Source of the DNA: Sphagnum compactum
Lineage: Eukaryota > Bryophyta > Sphagnopsida > Sphagnales
Assembly: GCA_965153455.1 (NCBI GenBank)
Contig: OZ234493.1
Span: forward strand, 17,164,213-17,228,212
DNA: 64,000 nucleotides
Reading direction: 5' to 3'
The translations under genes were made by a program, and so were the position numbers. Shown here one piece after another: positions 12,355 to 26,779 of the stretch. A model generated the notes under the pieces. The model made no database searches. It worked only from the letters and a program-made list of their open reading frames with translations, and had not been told where the DNA came from. Position 1 is the first letter of the stretch. Each line of letters begins with the position of its first letter.

Positions 12355-15300
12355 GTGATGCAAACAAAGCTTGTGAATGAACAACAAGCATGGAATGAAG
12401 AAATAAAATCCAAACAAGAAAATATCACAATTCAAAGTGAAACACTAGAATTTAAAGAAGCAAATATGAAAAAGGACATAGGGATTTTGGTAGAGGAAAA
12501 AGGTGTACAATAGAAGAGATGAAACATCTTTTGGAGATGAAAGTTAAAACAAAAGTTGTAGAGAAGGAATTGCATGCCAAACATGAAAAACACATTCAAG
12601 ATGTAAGTGCATATTACTTGTGACCCATTCCAAAGTTGGGGTTAATTATCATATATATATATGATATGTATCATTTGATTTAAAAACCACTTGTTGTTGG
12701 AATTAGGTTTCTACGCATGCAATGAATTACAATGCTCAAATGGAAGAACTCCGAGCAACAAAATAAAAGGTTGAAAAAGAACAAAAAGATGTTTGTAGTA
12801 CAAAACGAGATCTTTTAATTTGGCAATAAGAAGCTGAGGAGACCTTGAAAAATGAATCGATAGTTTTATCATTGGAAAGGAGGAACTTGCAACACAAATA
12901 CAAGAACTAGTTACATCTACATCACCACTTTTCAGTTTGAAGAAGAAGGAAATTTAACTTTTAGGTTGATTTCTTATCCATTACTACATGATGATATGGA
13001 TAATTTCAAATGGTAATTTTTGGAAAATCATGAAATCATTTTCCTTTGAATATTCACCTTAATATTGATGAAACTTGACAATGATAGAGAAAACTTCAAA
13101 CATATATAGAACAAGCTAGAGCACAAATTATTGAAAAAATGGTTAACCGAGATCAAGCTACCACAAAACTTAATTGCTATCAACATAAGCTTGAAAAATC
13201 AAATAAGAAGTTGGAATTTTGGGCTGACAAATTGACTACACAACAAAATCTTTTCAGCACAAAAGAATGTGACTTAAGAAACCAAATATACACCTATGAC
13301 ACAAGTTCTTAAAGGATGAATGTCACCAATTTTGTCATCATTTCAATCTATTTGGATAATTTTAACATTTTATGTGTGAATTTTTTTGAATGCAAGGAGG
13401 CATTGCATTACAACAAACTAAAAGAAATGGCAAAAGGATTGGCAAGAAAAGAGGAGAATTTGAAGTTTCAAGAATAAACAATCATCAACAACAAGAATGA
13501 CTTGCATGTAATATCCAAAACCAAGTTTTTGTACTTGCGCCCTTGAATATTCTGATTAAATTTAATATTGAGATGGATATATATGTTGACTTAACAACAA
13601 TTTCAATCTCCATTTGAAGAACCACATGTATGCAATGTTTATATAAGTATTTGTTAAGATGTTTGGCATCCTTGTCACATTATATATTCAAAAGGTGTTC
13701 AATTATTATATGTGTTGATGAAATGTGTGCACTAGGTTGAAAAGAATCAATCAATGTACTAACAATTGGTTAAGTTATGTAACCATAAAATGATTACTTT
13801 CAAAGAATGTCAAATATGCAAGTTGACTAAGATGAAAAAAATGTGTAGGGTTTCAAAATGAAGCTAATGGATGAAAAAAAAGCCTTAGAAATTATGATTA
13901 TAGAAGTGGAGGAACATGCTCTTATTTTGAAACATGAAAACACTTTACTCAAAGAAAATAAAATGAAGCAAAGAGAAGAAAGACAAATTTTAAAAGAGAA
14001 ACAAGAAATCTTGTAAACAAAAGAAGAGGAGTTATTAAATTTTGAAATAACATTAAAAAAGAAAGCAAAGATTCTTGAGGAGGATAATCAAACAATGTCT
14101 AAGCTAGAAATGCAAATTAAAGAACGTTTACATCAAGTTGCAAAAACAGAAGCAAAGACTTCTTTGTTTGAAAAAGGTACACTATTCATTGTGTTTTGAA
14201 TATGCAAATAGGGTGGATAAATGCAACTTATTTTAAATGAAAAATTATGAACAACTTTTTTATAATGCAAAAAGTTAACATGGAAAGATAAATATAAAGA
14301 TTTAAAATAATTTATCAAATATTTACTTAACATATGAGATTTTCAATGTTCAATTTTAGTTAAGTTGACATGGGTGTAGTGAATTTCTTGAAATCCTTTA
14401 TATTTAAGTTGTCTTTATTAGTTACCTACCTTTTTATTTTTAATTGTCAAGTTGCAAAATGCAAACACCTTGAGTATTGAACTCAAACAAAATGAAACAA
14501 TGGTACTTCTAAATGTGTGATTGATGAATAAATGTAATTGGTTGATTAGACATAGTCCTTTCAAATTAGGACTCCTATTTAAAAATTATTAAAAAATAGT
14601 TGAATACTAAAACAAGGAATTTGGTCATTTAATTATTTCATGTAATCTTAGAAGCCTTTAGGTTTATTTTGAAAAAAATTAAATAATAAATTACAATACA
14701 TAAATTCTCAATTATTTTTGCACGTTAAGTATTTGGACCCCCAACCTGCATAGTTATAATCATTAATTAATAATCTAACTTGATCTTGATGCTTCCAAAC
14801 AATATTATTGAATTTGTATTTTTTAGAATTGGAAAGGTTGCAAGAAGAACAATTTGTTCATGAAAAAGGATCATCAACATCTTGCATGTTTGAAATGGAA
14901 CATATGGAACAAGAAAAGTTTGTAAGTTAGAGACGACCAATCTTGCAAACGTTTTCATAAATCAATTTAATGACACGTACATAAAAATTAAACCTTATAA
15001 CAACTATGACCTCAAGAATCTTTTTTGACCATAAATCAAAATATAAATATTATGAATATTTCCATTATTGTAATTGGATGTTAAACATCTAAACTTCATA
15101 TTATGGTAGTACATGTTTAGGTTTGGCACTTGGGTGCCACATAATTATTTTATTTTTGAAAATCCACTTTAGTAATTAAAATAATAATAAATAAAATTTG
15201 GTGATAAACATAGGCAACTTCTTTGAATTTTTTTAGACTTTAACTCTCCAACACAATGAGACATTTAAAAACATTTTATACTATAATTTTTTGCAAAAGT

Positions 15301-17400
15301 GAAGGGACATAATGTTCCACCAAATTATAGGATAGAGAAACATTCTTAATTATTGAATACTTGTTCTACAAGTGGATTGGCCTAAAGTAAGAGGCTCCCA
15401 AGTTTCCACCAAGTTTTGTTTTGCCCTCCTTTATAATTTTAAAAAAAAAATTCAACATTTCAAATAGATAATTTCTAAAAAATTCAGCATTTCCAAAAAC
15501 AATTTAATTATTGCCTAACCTAAGAAGTTACTACAACATCTTTTATATGTTGGCAAATTGCAATAATTCCATTGAAAAGTGGACTTTAATTGAAATTACC
15601 CATATTGTGTAATGACCAATAATTTGATGGATAATTTTCAATAATGAAATGCATTAAACCATAGCAAGTGATGACTCCCACTAATAATTGTTAAGGTGTG
15701 GTTGAAGGAAATTAGGAAACATCCAAAGTTGATGGAGGACATTCATGCAAGGGAAGTTGCAATTGAATCTCATGAAGCAAAAGTAGCTGAAATAGAGGCT
15801 AAATTGTTGAAGTTTGAACAAGAAGGGAAATATCAAATCACAAAGGATATGCATGAGTTTTGAGAGCAAATAGGTTTTAGCATTGGTAAATTGGAAGAAC
15901 AACATCAACACATTGATGAAAAACATAAAAACATCGATGCAATTGCCACAAATATGATGAATGTAGATGTCAAATTGAAGAAAAAGGAAACATATATGAC
16001 TAAAAATGGGATATTGCAAAAAAAATGGATGTGCAATTCAACTTCAAACAATTTTGAGAATTGGAATGGATCATCAACCACAAAACCTATGCAAACATTG
16101 TTTGATGGAATTGAGTTTCATTGCCAATGCATGCACAAACATTTGGATATGGGAAAAATAGTAAGTTTTTTCTAGATGTTCAAATGTTATTTTTATGCAA
16201 ATCATGTAAAAATTCTAACACAAAAAGGAACTCAATTGTACAATAACATACAAATATAACTGTGTTGAATGGTTTGTAGGAAAAATTAGAATATGGAAAC
16301 ATGTTGGAGAATGAAACAAATTTGTTGCAAGTTGGATGCATTGTACTACACATGCAAAAGGAGGAGGGCATGGTTGAAAGCCAATTGGAGCACATACAAA
16401 GGATAATTGCAAAAAAACAACAAAGGTCTTGCAAGGTAGAGCTAACTTACAACTCCACCAACAAACTTTGGTATGCAAAACTAAAACTCATATTTAGTTC
16501 ATTCTTGGAACTTACGATAATCATGTTTTGCTTTTACTTATTACTTTTTTAATTACTTGAAAATCATATTTAATTTCATAGCTTACTGTTTTTTCTTGTG
16601 TTAATTATCACCAGGAAGAGACACGAAAAGCAATGCAAGAAGTGAAGGTTAACTTGACAACACAATTAAAGGTCACAAAGCAAATGGTTGAGGATGCTTC
16701 TCTTGTAGCACAAGCTACAACAAGGTTTCTTTCTTTGGACCATTCTATTTGTCACATCAATGCATTTTTTCATCATGTTCCAATTTTCATTAACAATAGC
16801 GAACTATATGTCATACAAAAACCTGCGAAAAAGTACATTAGCATTCAATGGGGGATGAATCTCAGAAAACCATCAATTTTGGTGGTAAACTGGGTTTCAT
16901 CATGTCTTTCCTTTTTCCTGAGTGCCTCCACTGTTGCTACATATATTTTTACTCGGCCTTAAGGGCAAAACTACTATAATTTGTCTTAAACCTTGTGCAT
17001 TAAATGCTGAATATTAGCATTTCATACTGCGATTTATTAAAATGTCTTTACATTGCGGAAACCACTGAAAGAGGGGATAGGGGGTGAATGGGGGCCCAAA
17101 GACAGGGTTACTTTACCAATAAATCTATTGTTTGTAACACATTTTAGTGAAGTGGCAAAATGTTAAATATTCTTTCAGAAAATTATTCTAACCAACATGT
17201 ATACAGATCCAACCACATACCACCAATTTGACACTTTAGGCCAAATGCAAGTTCAAACAAGTTTTGAAATATTAATTATGCAACGAAAATGCTCCCATGG
17301 AACATCTCACAATGTTGTATGTGCAGAGAAAGGGAGGCCTTAGAATTGGAAAGAAAACAATTGATGGATGCTAAAAAAGAATGGAATGTTATTGTCTGCT
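12355..17400 (+). pseudogene. Series of decayed coiled-coil exons
   Basis: Short plus-strand coding blocks follow AG acceptors and often end at GTAAGT-like donors: about 12357-12602, 12709-12955, 13089-13310, 13850-14175, 14825-14922, 15700-16158, 16280-16435, 16614-16721 and 17327-17400. All encode charged helices, for example EQARAQIIEKMVNRDQ, LKEKQEIL and IDEKHKNIDAIATN. Several blocks contain stops (TAG in the 12.36-kb block, TAA at 14016, TGA near 15860), and the 12.36-kb block also needs a frame change. This is the remnant of one long, intron-rich coiled-coil gene. The spacers between blocks are AT-rich and hold nothing else. Confidence 0.5.
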
Positions 17401-17953
17401 ACAAAAGAAGTAAGCCTAGACCTTGAGGCCGAATGTCTACAACACATGGAATATACAAATTGGAACAAGAGAAAGCGCAATCCTTGGAGACTAAGCATTG
17501 AGTTGCTGAAAAGGCATCGATGCTCGAAGGGACAAACTATCTAGGGAAAAATATTTGTAGACCTCATTTACACTTGAATATGCATATGCATTTCAGGAAG
17601 AAATCCAAGAAAATAAGGAACTAATAGGCAATTAGTTTCATCTATTGAATGTGATCAATTGGGAAAGGCAGCAAGGGGATATGCAATTCAAAAGCATTCA
17701 TACTAAAATGATGATGGATCAATTTTATTATAGCTCAAGACTTGTTTCAAATGTTGAGGTCAATATCTCAAGTGCTAAGATGCATGGAAATCCAGAAAGG
17801 ACTAATGTGTTTTGGGGAAAATCATGATCCATGCGGGCTCACAACCTTAGAAAATCTCATCATAAAACATGGGTCATGAAGTGAGCAAGAGATTAGTAAC
17901 TTCAAAATAAATGGAGGATTGGAAGTTGTAAATTTTGATGTTATACATAGTGT

Positions 17954-18526
17954 TCAATGCACAACTTTTGGAATATTTGTTTCAGTTGTTGGTTTTGTTG
18001 AAATAGTTCCAGTGCCTTCTGGCCTTGCCCCCATTTCACATGTTCCAATATCATGGCTGTCCAAGTGACCAATCTGGAGATGACATCTTGTTGAACACTC
18101 TCCAAGCATCCTCCATGCTCCTACATTTTTCATGTTCATGTCAACAAGGCTACACCCCACAAAGACATTAGACTCACAACCACTTTGAATGATCTGTTCA
18201 TGAACATTCCTGCCATCTTCAGGTGCTACTAAACCAGCACGTGCCTTTATCACTTCAACAAAAGTGAATTCGTTGGGACTCATTCTTTCTTGTTGCATTT
18301 GTTGGAAAAGCTGGATCACCTTCTTAGGTTGCCCATCCTTAACATATTTTGTAAGCTCTTTATTCAATGCAAAAATGTTCAATTGCATTGTGCCTGGTGC
18401 CAAAACAACCCTATCTGCTGCCACACATGGTGGGTTTCTTTGGTCCTCAAGCCAGAGTCCTTCCTGCATCTTGAAATGTGTGATCCAGGTACCTTTCATT
18501 TGCCTACAATCAGCAATCCAGATCAA
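17954..18526 (-). pseudogene. PPR protein fragment, N-terminal part
   Basis: The minus-strand frame holds a degenerate pentatricopeptide array: KKVIQLFQQMQQERMSPNE, FTFVEVIKARAGLVAPEDG, VHEQIIQSGCESNVFVGCS. These match the repeated P/L/S-type PPR motifs of fern and moss organelle RNA-binding proteins. After SLVDMNMKN the reading frame is lost. The next 120 bp carry PPR-like sequence (AWR-VFN-like, then QKALELFQQ-like) in another frame, so at least one frameshift is present. The fragment is about 190 codons against 500 or more for a whole protein. PPR proteins bind organellar RNA; this copy is probably dead. Confidence 0.7.
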
Positions 18527-18529
18527 ACT

Positions 18530-21060
18530 GATCAGGCATGTATTCTCCCCACCCTAGGCATAAATGCTATATACGAATAGAGAAAGCCGAACTTACCTTC
18601 TCCATATTGAGAGAATATTATCACAGCATATTGCATTTACATGCCTCCTCCAGGCTATGGTATCCCAGGTCCTGTGCAAAGGATCTGAAAATAATTTCTG
18701 CCAAAGTTTAGACCATGGCAGGATAGCAACAAACAGAAGGCAGCAAGATTGACACCAACAGTCCTTTGAAAAGAATTTCTGCCAAAGTTTACACCATGGC
18801 AGGATGGAAATAAAGATAATGGAATAACACCAACACTTGGGAGCTCTGTGGCTCCATTGACATGTGAACTCTGACAGGATTGGTGTTCAGTTACCTTTTC
18901 TGATCTGTGATCCCAACAGGGCGAGGATCCATGAGGAACTCCCGCCACAGTCTCTCTTTCTGACCTGCAGGAACTGTCAAAAAACTTGCTATCAAATCAT
19001 GTACTTTGATCACATAGGAAGCCACGATGAGTTATTGCATCTTGCAGAAGTTGTACCCAATCTTTCGACTTTCGTCCGAAGATATCCCTATATTCAGTTC
19101 AAAAGGCTTTTCAGCAAAGAAAACATAAGTACTGTGAGAAGAAGGCAGTAGACACAGAGAGAGAGGAACAAAACAAAAAAACTTACAATTGCTTTGATCT
19201 TTGAGTACCGCCTTTGTGTCTACCCAGTGCGCGCTGGGACGAATTGCAGTGTATTGTAAAAGTTGTCGATACATATGATGCAAATGCGGGTGCGAGAGAG
19301 TTGCATCCTGCACACAACCATTGTACTCGCAGCACCGATGATGAAGAGGTTCGTTCGCAAAAACCTTGGCGATTGCTCTTCCCTCACAACCAGTACATGA
19401 GAAGAAGGTCCGAAGTGGACTCAAATGCAAATCCACTATCGAGCATCCGAAGCCGATCCAAATCCCATCTCTCTCCCACCACTACCACCTGTGCATTTCT
19501 CAGTCGGAGTGTTGCAGGTTGAAAGTCATTCTGAGGCTTCGTCCTCTCGCAATTGCCCTAAAACTCCCGCAATGGGCAGTTAACTTACCACAGCCTTACG
19601 CATGTTTCTGGCTCTGGCGCTTCCTAAGCCCCAGCCTTTGTGCGCGATGCTATCCTGAAGCTCTTGATAACATTAAGGAGCGAATGCCGCAATTGTGAAG
19701 ACAGCATTCCGTTGCGTAGAGAATAGGCTCAGGTGAGAGTAATCCAACTGGCTTGTTCGAGCTCCTTCTTTCGACCACCTTCTCCACCACTGTCTCGATG
19801 CTCACCATGAGGTACCACATCATCGGCATTATATCGATTCTGTTTTGGTAGGAGTCACGGCTCCATTTTGGGATTAAGAGCATGGTGATTTTTGCAACTT
19901 CATCTGTGATGACAAGAAGAGATTCTGTTGTGTTCATGGACGATATTGTGAAGGCTGAAGGGGGGATTTGCAAAACTTTATCAGCTTCCTTGAAGGGTAG
20001 AAGTACAGAGACCAAGTTTATGAGACTAAAATGAGAAGCTCTGATGCAGTCTATCGAAGAGTGCAGGTTCTTTAAATCCGACATCGGGTTCCATAGTGTG
20101 CTGCAGATGGAAAACCCTTTGCAACCAAGCATGCTGAGTCTCGTGTGCAGTTGATATGGCCTCTGTTGCTATCAGTCTGCAACTATCCTGCCAACACTGC
20201 TCAAGGCTCAGAGTTGATTGCCAAAGTACTTGGAGATGCACTCAAGACTGGGAGGCTGAGCTGAGGGTTCTCATTTGCTGCATCTCATATGTCACTTCGT
20301 TAGAGATTCCTAAGGTAGTACAGTTTCATCAACGACACCCAAATCAGTTCTACATTAGTCATAGATCCCCTAAATTCACCTTCATCACCATTCATAAGCA
20401 TTTGATCAAGGGGCTCTAGCCTTGTTTTCAGACCTACCTGCAAGGTTTGAGCATTTTCACAAAACAGACATTTTCTGAAATTTGCAGACAAATCCATGTG
20501 ACTGACTTTTAATGTCAGTAACAGGTGTTCTGTTGTAAACCTGTAGGTGACTTGTGCAGAGATTAGATTCGAATTTGGCTGTAAATGCTGAGGTATCAGG
20601 ACATGTGATTACAGATCAGTATGCTGAGATGGAAAGGATTCAGCATTCTCATGATTTGTGCACAACGAGTGCAAGTGACATACATCCAAATCCAGTATAA
20701 ATTTGCTTAGGATATATACAAATGCATACTAGATTTGCAGGTGCATGTCTTGCACATCAGCACACCTCTTATGTTTACCATAGTATGTATTGTGATGCCA
20801 AAACTTAGCTTGCAGCTCGACAACAAAGATTGTTGGGATCATTGAAGCCCCGCCTCTTGTGCAATTTTGCAGAACTTGCAAGTCTTTGTCTCACACAGTA
20901 ACATCTCTCATTCTGAACTTAATATGTCAAAACTAAACAAATTCATATGTAGATCACATAAGGCTGTTGTTAGTTAGACATCTGTGTGGGTATTAGCCTT
21001 GTAGACATGTATGTGGGAGGGGTCCTTCAAACGCCACAGTATTTGAGCATGAGATGTTGG
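18530..21060. other. Gene-poor DNA beside PPR fragments
   Basis: No supported gene is seen. A direct repeat of about 35 bp occurs near 18686 and 18772 (shared core TTTCTGCCAAAGTTTA, then ACCATGGCAGGAT). Base composition is more balanced than in the flanks. The DNA may be former 5' flank or intron of the PPR copy. The frames on both strands overlap each other without recognisable content. Confidence 0.45.
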
Positions 21061-21069
21061 CAAGGGCAA

Positions 21070-21620
21070 AAGGCATAACTATTGTCTCAAGAAGCAAAAG
21101 GATTGGACCCTGAGCCTATCACATTCATGGGCCTGCTGAATGCATGTGCTAGTGTAGAAGCAATGGAAGAAGGCATGTGTATTTTTTAATAGGCAATTGT
21201 TTGGGAGTCTGGTGTGTTTACAGGTCATAGTCTCACTGATATATACATCAAATGTGGGGCATAGAGGATGCATGGAGAGTGTTCAACAGGACACCAACAT
21301 GAAATGTGGTCTCTTGGAATGCCCGCTTTTGGGACATGTGAGATTTGGGCAAGGACAGAAGGCACCATTGAAACTCTTTCAACAATTGCGACAAGAAGGG
21401 GCACAGGCAGACTCTGCCAACTTTGCTGGGGTGCTCAATGCATGTGCACTATTGTAGCTGCACTCATGGAGATGCTCTGACAAGAAGATGAGTCAAAGTG
21501 GTTATGAGTTTGAATGTTCTTTTGGCCCATAGCCTTATTGACATATATGCCAAATGCATTCATGCAGAATATATTTGGCATATTCAAGCCCAAGTGCATC
21601 TGGCTACTGAGGTGAATCCA
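21070..21620 (+). pseudogene. Degraded PPR fragment
   Basis: Plus-strand PPR words occur in more than one frame: PEPITFMGLLNACASVEAM, GVFTGHSLTDIYIKCG, an AWRVFN-like segment after 21270, GVLNACA near 21430, and SLIDIYAKC near 21530. Several stops and frameshifts separate them. They represent about four PPR motifs of a fern-type PLS protein. The copy cannot encode a functional protein. Confidence 0.6.
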
Positions 21621-21729
21621 CTGATGTGCCATAACTGGATGAATGTTTGGGATAGAGGACACTGAGTAATGAATTGCATCGCACTGATCAAAACACCATT
21701 CACGTCACTTGCATTGAATACCATAATTG

Positions 21730-24700
21730 AGGAATAGTTAATAATCACACATGGGGGTGAAAGCACACTACAAGGGGTTATTTTGGGCACTTTCACAACA
21801 TGTATGTAATCTATATTTCTACAAAATGTGTTGCATTTAATTTTGGGTTTCACTTTTGGTGTTTGGGCTTGATATTTTGATTTTCACAAAGTTAATGATA
21901 TATAATATTATTAGAATTTTTTTTTAAAGATTAAGTTCAAGGAATAATGGGTATATTTATGGTATATGTAGTATAATAGAGTTTATTTCTATTTTTGGAC
22001 TATAATAGGTTTGGTTTTGCAAAAATCAGCAAAAAGATGTTTGAAATGAATTTTTTTTAAATGACTCACCTCACATATCTTGTCATTTTCCATTTGAAAA
22101 TGATAGTTTATTAAAATGTTAATTTACCACATACTTATGGTCATCGCCCTCAAAAACATTTATTTGTGATATGATGATTATCAAACTTTTCACATGGCTC
22201 ACAAACTTATTGCAATCATATGGAATCACAATGCTTAATAGATACTAAAAATTTCTTAAAGATTAAAAATCATTTCAATCATTTTTTGAATATATTTTCT
22301 TTTTTTGGTACGTTGTGACGTACATATTTTTGGCACAAATATAGTTTAACATCACATCATATTAGATTTAAAAATGTAGTTTCTTTGGAATTTGACTTAT
22401 TTGGGCAATTCCTTGAGCTGGCTTCAGATGGTGATCAGTTATCATGCACTGCTATGCAAATGCTGTTGGTAATGTTCTGCAGCTCAATGCACTTTACAGT
22501 TATTTGAAATTTTGTTTCACGGCATTTCAATTCTGGGCATCAGCACATAAGAAGGCAGTCAGTGGCGGTATTCAATTCTGAAGTTCAAGAAGAAGTTGGT
22601 TGGTTGACATTGAACATGACAGGTATGTTACATGCTGCTGGAGGAGAAAGCAGACTGCATCTTGACTTGTACTGGCCAAGAAGAGGTTGGGAGTTGCAGC
22701 AGTCATCAACGAGCAGTGCTCAGTGCAGTAGACCAGCTCCAGATTGTGAATGCAGTTGGTTCATGTATGCTAGGAGCTTCGATGGAGACAGAAAACTTGT
22801 TAGTGTTGTGTTGGTGAGAAAGGTGCTGTAAGTACTTATACTGATGTGATAGTTTCACCTTTTATAAAGCTTGTTTTTTCTTCATGACTACTCAACACTG
22901 TCTATGTTCAATACTATTCATGCCAATTGTTGTGTCTTGTTTTTATTACAAAGAACCAGTGATCAGTGTGTGGCCCTCTATAGACTTTGCTGTCTGTCAT
23001 AGGTGAGCTTCACATTCAATGGTCTTCTTGGGAAGGACTCATTTCACAATCACAAGGTCATTCAGGTGTTTGAAGGGGACTTTTGTTTTCGGGCTGTAAC
23101 ATATATCTATGTTTCTGTGTTTGCAAAGACCTTCCAGCGTTTTCTGAAGGCATGAACGAAATGTGATCTGATTTGAGGTGAACTTTGAAGAATCACTGAA
23201 AAGGGCTCTCAATCTGGAAGCTTTTGTTTTTTCTCTCTTGCTTTGCTAGGCTCCTTTACATTTCATGGGATTTTATGAAAGAGAAGTCTGAAAAAGACGA
23301 TCTAATTCAGGCTATCTAAAGAAGCAGCTATCCAAAGGTATTGTATTGTTAGGAGGGTTTGATGATTGAAAGCATCAATTATGTGATCATCCAGGGTGAA
23401 GCACTCCAACAGTGATCTTTCTACTTACCTCATAATTGTTTAGTTGAGGATCACTTGGGGGCACAGGGGTGAGAAAGAAAAACCTTTTTAATCAAATCAT
23501 ATGCAACTGCGTGAAGCTTTTAGATCATCCAGTATCTCAATACTGTACTATTGCACCAAAATAATGAATCACATAGCGATTGTTCGAACAGGCTAGATTT
23601 TCTGAAAGAGGACTCCAAGCTGGAGTGAGAACGAGGTGTGAATTTTTCAAAGCAATTGCACTTCTTTTGTTGTCGCCAGATGCAAGAAAGGTTCTCGGAA
23701 GCACCGCAACCAAAACATAGTGCCATTATGTTCCATGTAGACATCTAACGCCCTGGACTTACCTCCTGTCCCCAGAGTAGGGGTTTCGACACTGTTACTG
23801 CCTCAATGCATTGAGAGAGAGAAAGAGAACTTTTCTGTCTCCGGTTCGTCGATGGAGAAACCGGAATTATCTCGCAATACTGGATCCTACTATCCTCCGA
23901 CGATTGTGCAAAGAATATCGAATGGTGATATCTGATGATTTTCATTATATGAACAATGCCTTTCGGTCCTCGACTTCATTATCCCCTAGAAGAACCTAGA
24001 GGAATTTCACAAACAGGAAGACAGCGAAGGTCTCAGTAGTTTTGCTTCCACAGAGCTGGCAAGTCTCTGACAAGACTCGCTTTCCGGAACAAAGCATTAT
24101 CAAACATGACAGACCCATTTCGAGCACGATCCACATCTGATAACCTACGGCAAAACACAAAACAACCGTCTGCTGCGCATATGGAAAAGCCGAGCTGCTG
24201 GATTGCAAATCAAGCTGGAAGGAAAAGAAATGAAAAAAGCAGAAAAACTTACGGCTAGTAAGGCCGTCGCCAAGAGGATCTAACAATGTAAAATCAAAGA
24301 AAAACGAAGCGGACAGACACTCCAGCGACACGGGCCTGTTCTTTTCTTTGCACGCACTAGTATCCAGACCGGGTCGACGAAGTTAGCAGGACCCGTAAAA
24401 CATCTGAGTTTGGATATCATTTGTGCGCACAAGAGTCGACGTGCGCAGCTACAGCTGCACGACGCTTGAAAATTCTAGGTTATGGAGTTTAAGGTTCACG
24501 AGATCTACAACCACAAAACTCAGTCTCGCAAGGAACCCTACTCTTCAAATCGGCGAAGTCGCCAATACCAGAGAGACAACGTCGCTCAAAGGAAACGTAT
24601 TTAGGCACGTACACCACCTATTTATTAAGGATGAGAGTTGTAAGGAGTGACAAAGCTTATGGGTTGTTGGGCGTCCGATAAAAACCGTAATGGCCTCTGC

Positions 24701-25970
24701 CATCTGGCTGGTGCCAACAAATCTAAACGGTGTTGGTGCAGAAACGATCAGAAATCAGAAAACTCCCTATAAACCCCCAACATAATTCCCCTTCTGTCTC
24801 GCTACAGAGGTTGTCACGAGGGTACAAACTTCTCCACGCCGAAACGCTTCCCCCCCGGTCTATATACATGAGGTTACGAGGGAAGAATTTTGGGTTTAGG
24901 ATATAGGAGAAAGTGTGGTACCATTTCTTGTGATCAGAAATGAGAAGGATCTCAACACTAAACAATCACAAATCAGGTGATCCGGCAGATAATACCCGAC
25001 AGATGGTGACATTTCAGTAATCATTGCATGATCTTCTGCGATTTCTGTCTTGTGGAGGAAAATCTTGATGAACAGAGAGAGGGGGGCCTTTGTAGACCTT
25101 AGAAGGTTTTGGTTGCAATTCCTCCCGTGTTCCAGAAAGGAGAGAGGAAATAACTTTGGATCACCTAATAGGAGAACACGACAACCTAGTCTTATCTTCA
25201 CAATCTAGTTCTCATCTTTCTTTTCCTGTTGCAGCCTCGTTGAGACACTTGCTGGCATCACCAACAGTGCCTGCAAGCACCAAAGACCCGAGAAAAATGG
25301 ATTAAATTTGCATTCTTGACTGAGATTGTTCTCGAAGGTTTTATACGTGCAATGTGCAGCCAGTGTGGAGGTGGTTGTTGTCCAGATTCTTGAAGACACA
25401 AAGAGTTCTACAAAACTGTAGCTGATGAGGCCCATGTGCAAATCTATTTGCCGACCAGCTTTCTTGCTGCGGTGACAGAAGCAACAACACTTCTTATATA
25501 GCACCAATTCCATACCTCTGCACCAACAATCTTGCCAATCATCAAATAAAACACTCACCTTACTCTTTGAATTTTCAGCAGCAATTCCAATCATAAGATG
25601 TTCTTACATGGTCTTCTACTTCAATTTGAGATGCTCTTTACAAATGTCTGTAACTCAATTACAGTAGCGACAAGTTAAAACCCTCACAATATTAGTTATT
25701 TTTACATGGCCATGGGAAAAAATTAATTATCCTGACGATCTAAGGGAAGACCTTTTGCAGGAAAATAATAAAATCATATCACCACCATAGTGTCCAGCAG
25801 ATAGATTCCTGTTGATTATATTTATGAGTTTCACTTCATTATTTCTCTACGGGAAAAGCACACTGCGGGATCTGAAAAATTTAATGAAGGGTTTTGCAGG
25901 AATTAAAAATTTGTCTCCCATTGGCATGGGAAAATTATGTGAGAAAATTTAATTATTTGCATTCTTCAGA
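21730..25970. other. Unannotated DNA, AT-rich then GC-balanced
   Basis: 21.7-22.4 kb is AT-rich without content. 22.4-25.6 kb has more balanced composition and several frames of 60-130 codons on both strands (for example 25205-25594 minus, 23996-24331 minus), but none shows a recognisable domain or clear codon signal. It could contain UTRs or introns of a host gene. I cannot support a gene here. Confidence 0.45.
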
Positions 25971-25984
25971 AAGTCGGGTTTAAC

Positions 25985-26775
25985 ATATCTCTACAGTATT
26001 CACTTCTTTCAGGCAGAGACCTGACTGTATGTTCACACCAGGCTCTTCTATTCTGAGTAATTCAATATTTGCTTTGAGATCCCATTTGCCACCAGCAAGG
26101 GGCTTGATTGCAGCCCATAGCCTGCAGCATTGCCAGGTTCTAAATCCAGAATTCAACTGGCAACTTGTTCTCCCATCTCCCAATTATAATGAACTCTGCA
26201 AACCATGAGTAAGGCCATCCACACAAGGCCATTTGGTTTGCAGGACATTGTATTGATGAAATCCTCTGCCTCTTGCAGATGGCTAGCATTACCAATCAGA
26301 TCAAACCATGCAGGCACAGTTCTCCACTTTTGTGGAAATGCCATAAACTGACCCTATGGATTCAAAGTAGAGCATGCCTTCATGAAAAAGGCCTCCATTG
26401 ACTACATGCTGACAGAAGAGCAATAAAAGCATCCGTATCTATTACTACTCCTTAAATCCTTAGGAATCTCTTGAAAACATACAAGAGCTTCTGTTGCTTG
26501 TCCCATGCATGGCATAACCTCCAAGCACAGCTGTCCAAGAGAACACATCATGTGTTCATCATGACTTGTTGAACATTCTTCTGCATGTCTTCTAAGCTTC
26601 CACATTTTGCATACATGACAATGAAACTACTGTCCACAAGGACACTCCACTCATAGCCAATTTGAATGATCTCTTCATGAATACAACTACCCTCTTCAAG
26701 TGCAACAACACTTGTACAAGCATTCATGAGTCCTTCACTAGTTGTGGCATCCACACAGGTTATATCTTGTGGCAC
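25985..26775 (-). pseudogene. PPR C-terminal fragment with E-domain-like end
   Basis: Minus-strand frames in succession give PPR words: GLMNACTSVVALEEGSCIHE, IVMYAKCGSLEDM, then LQEAEDFINTMSCKPNGLVW and VHYNWEMGEQVA, the usual end of a PLS-type PPR array running into the E motif. Internal stops and frame changes interrupt it, and the 5' part is missing; similarity stops at the AT-rich junction near 26775. It is a decayed copy of an organelle RNA-binding protein gene. Confidence 0.6.
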
Positions 26776-26779
26776 ACTT

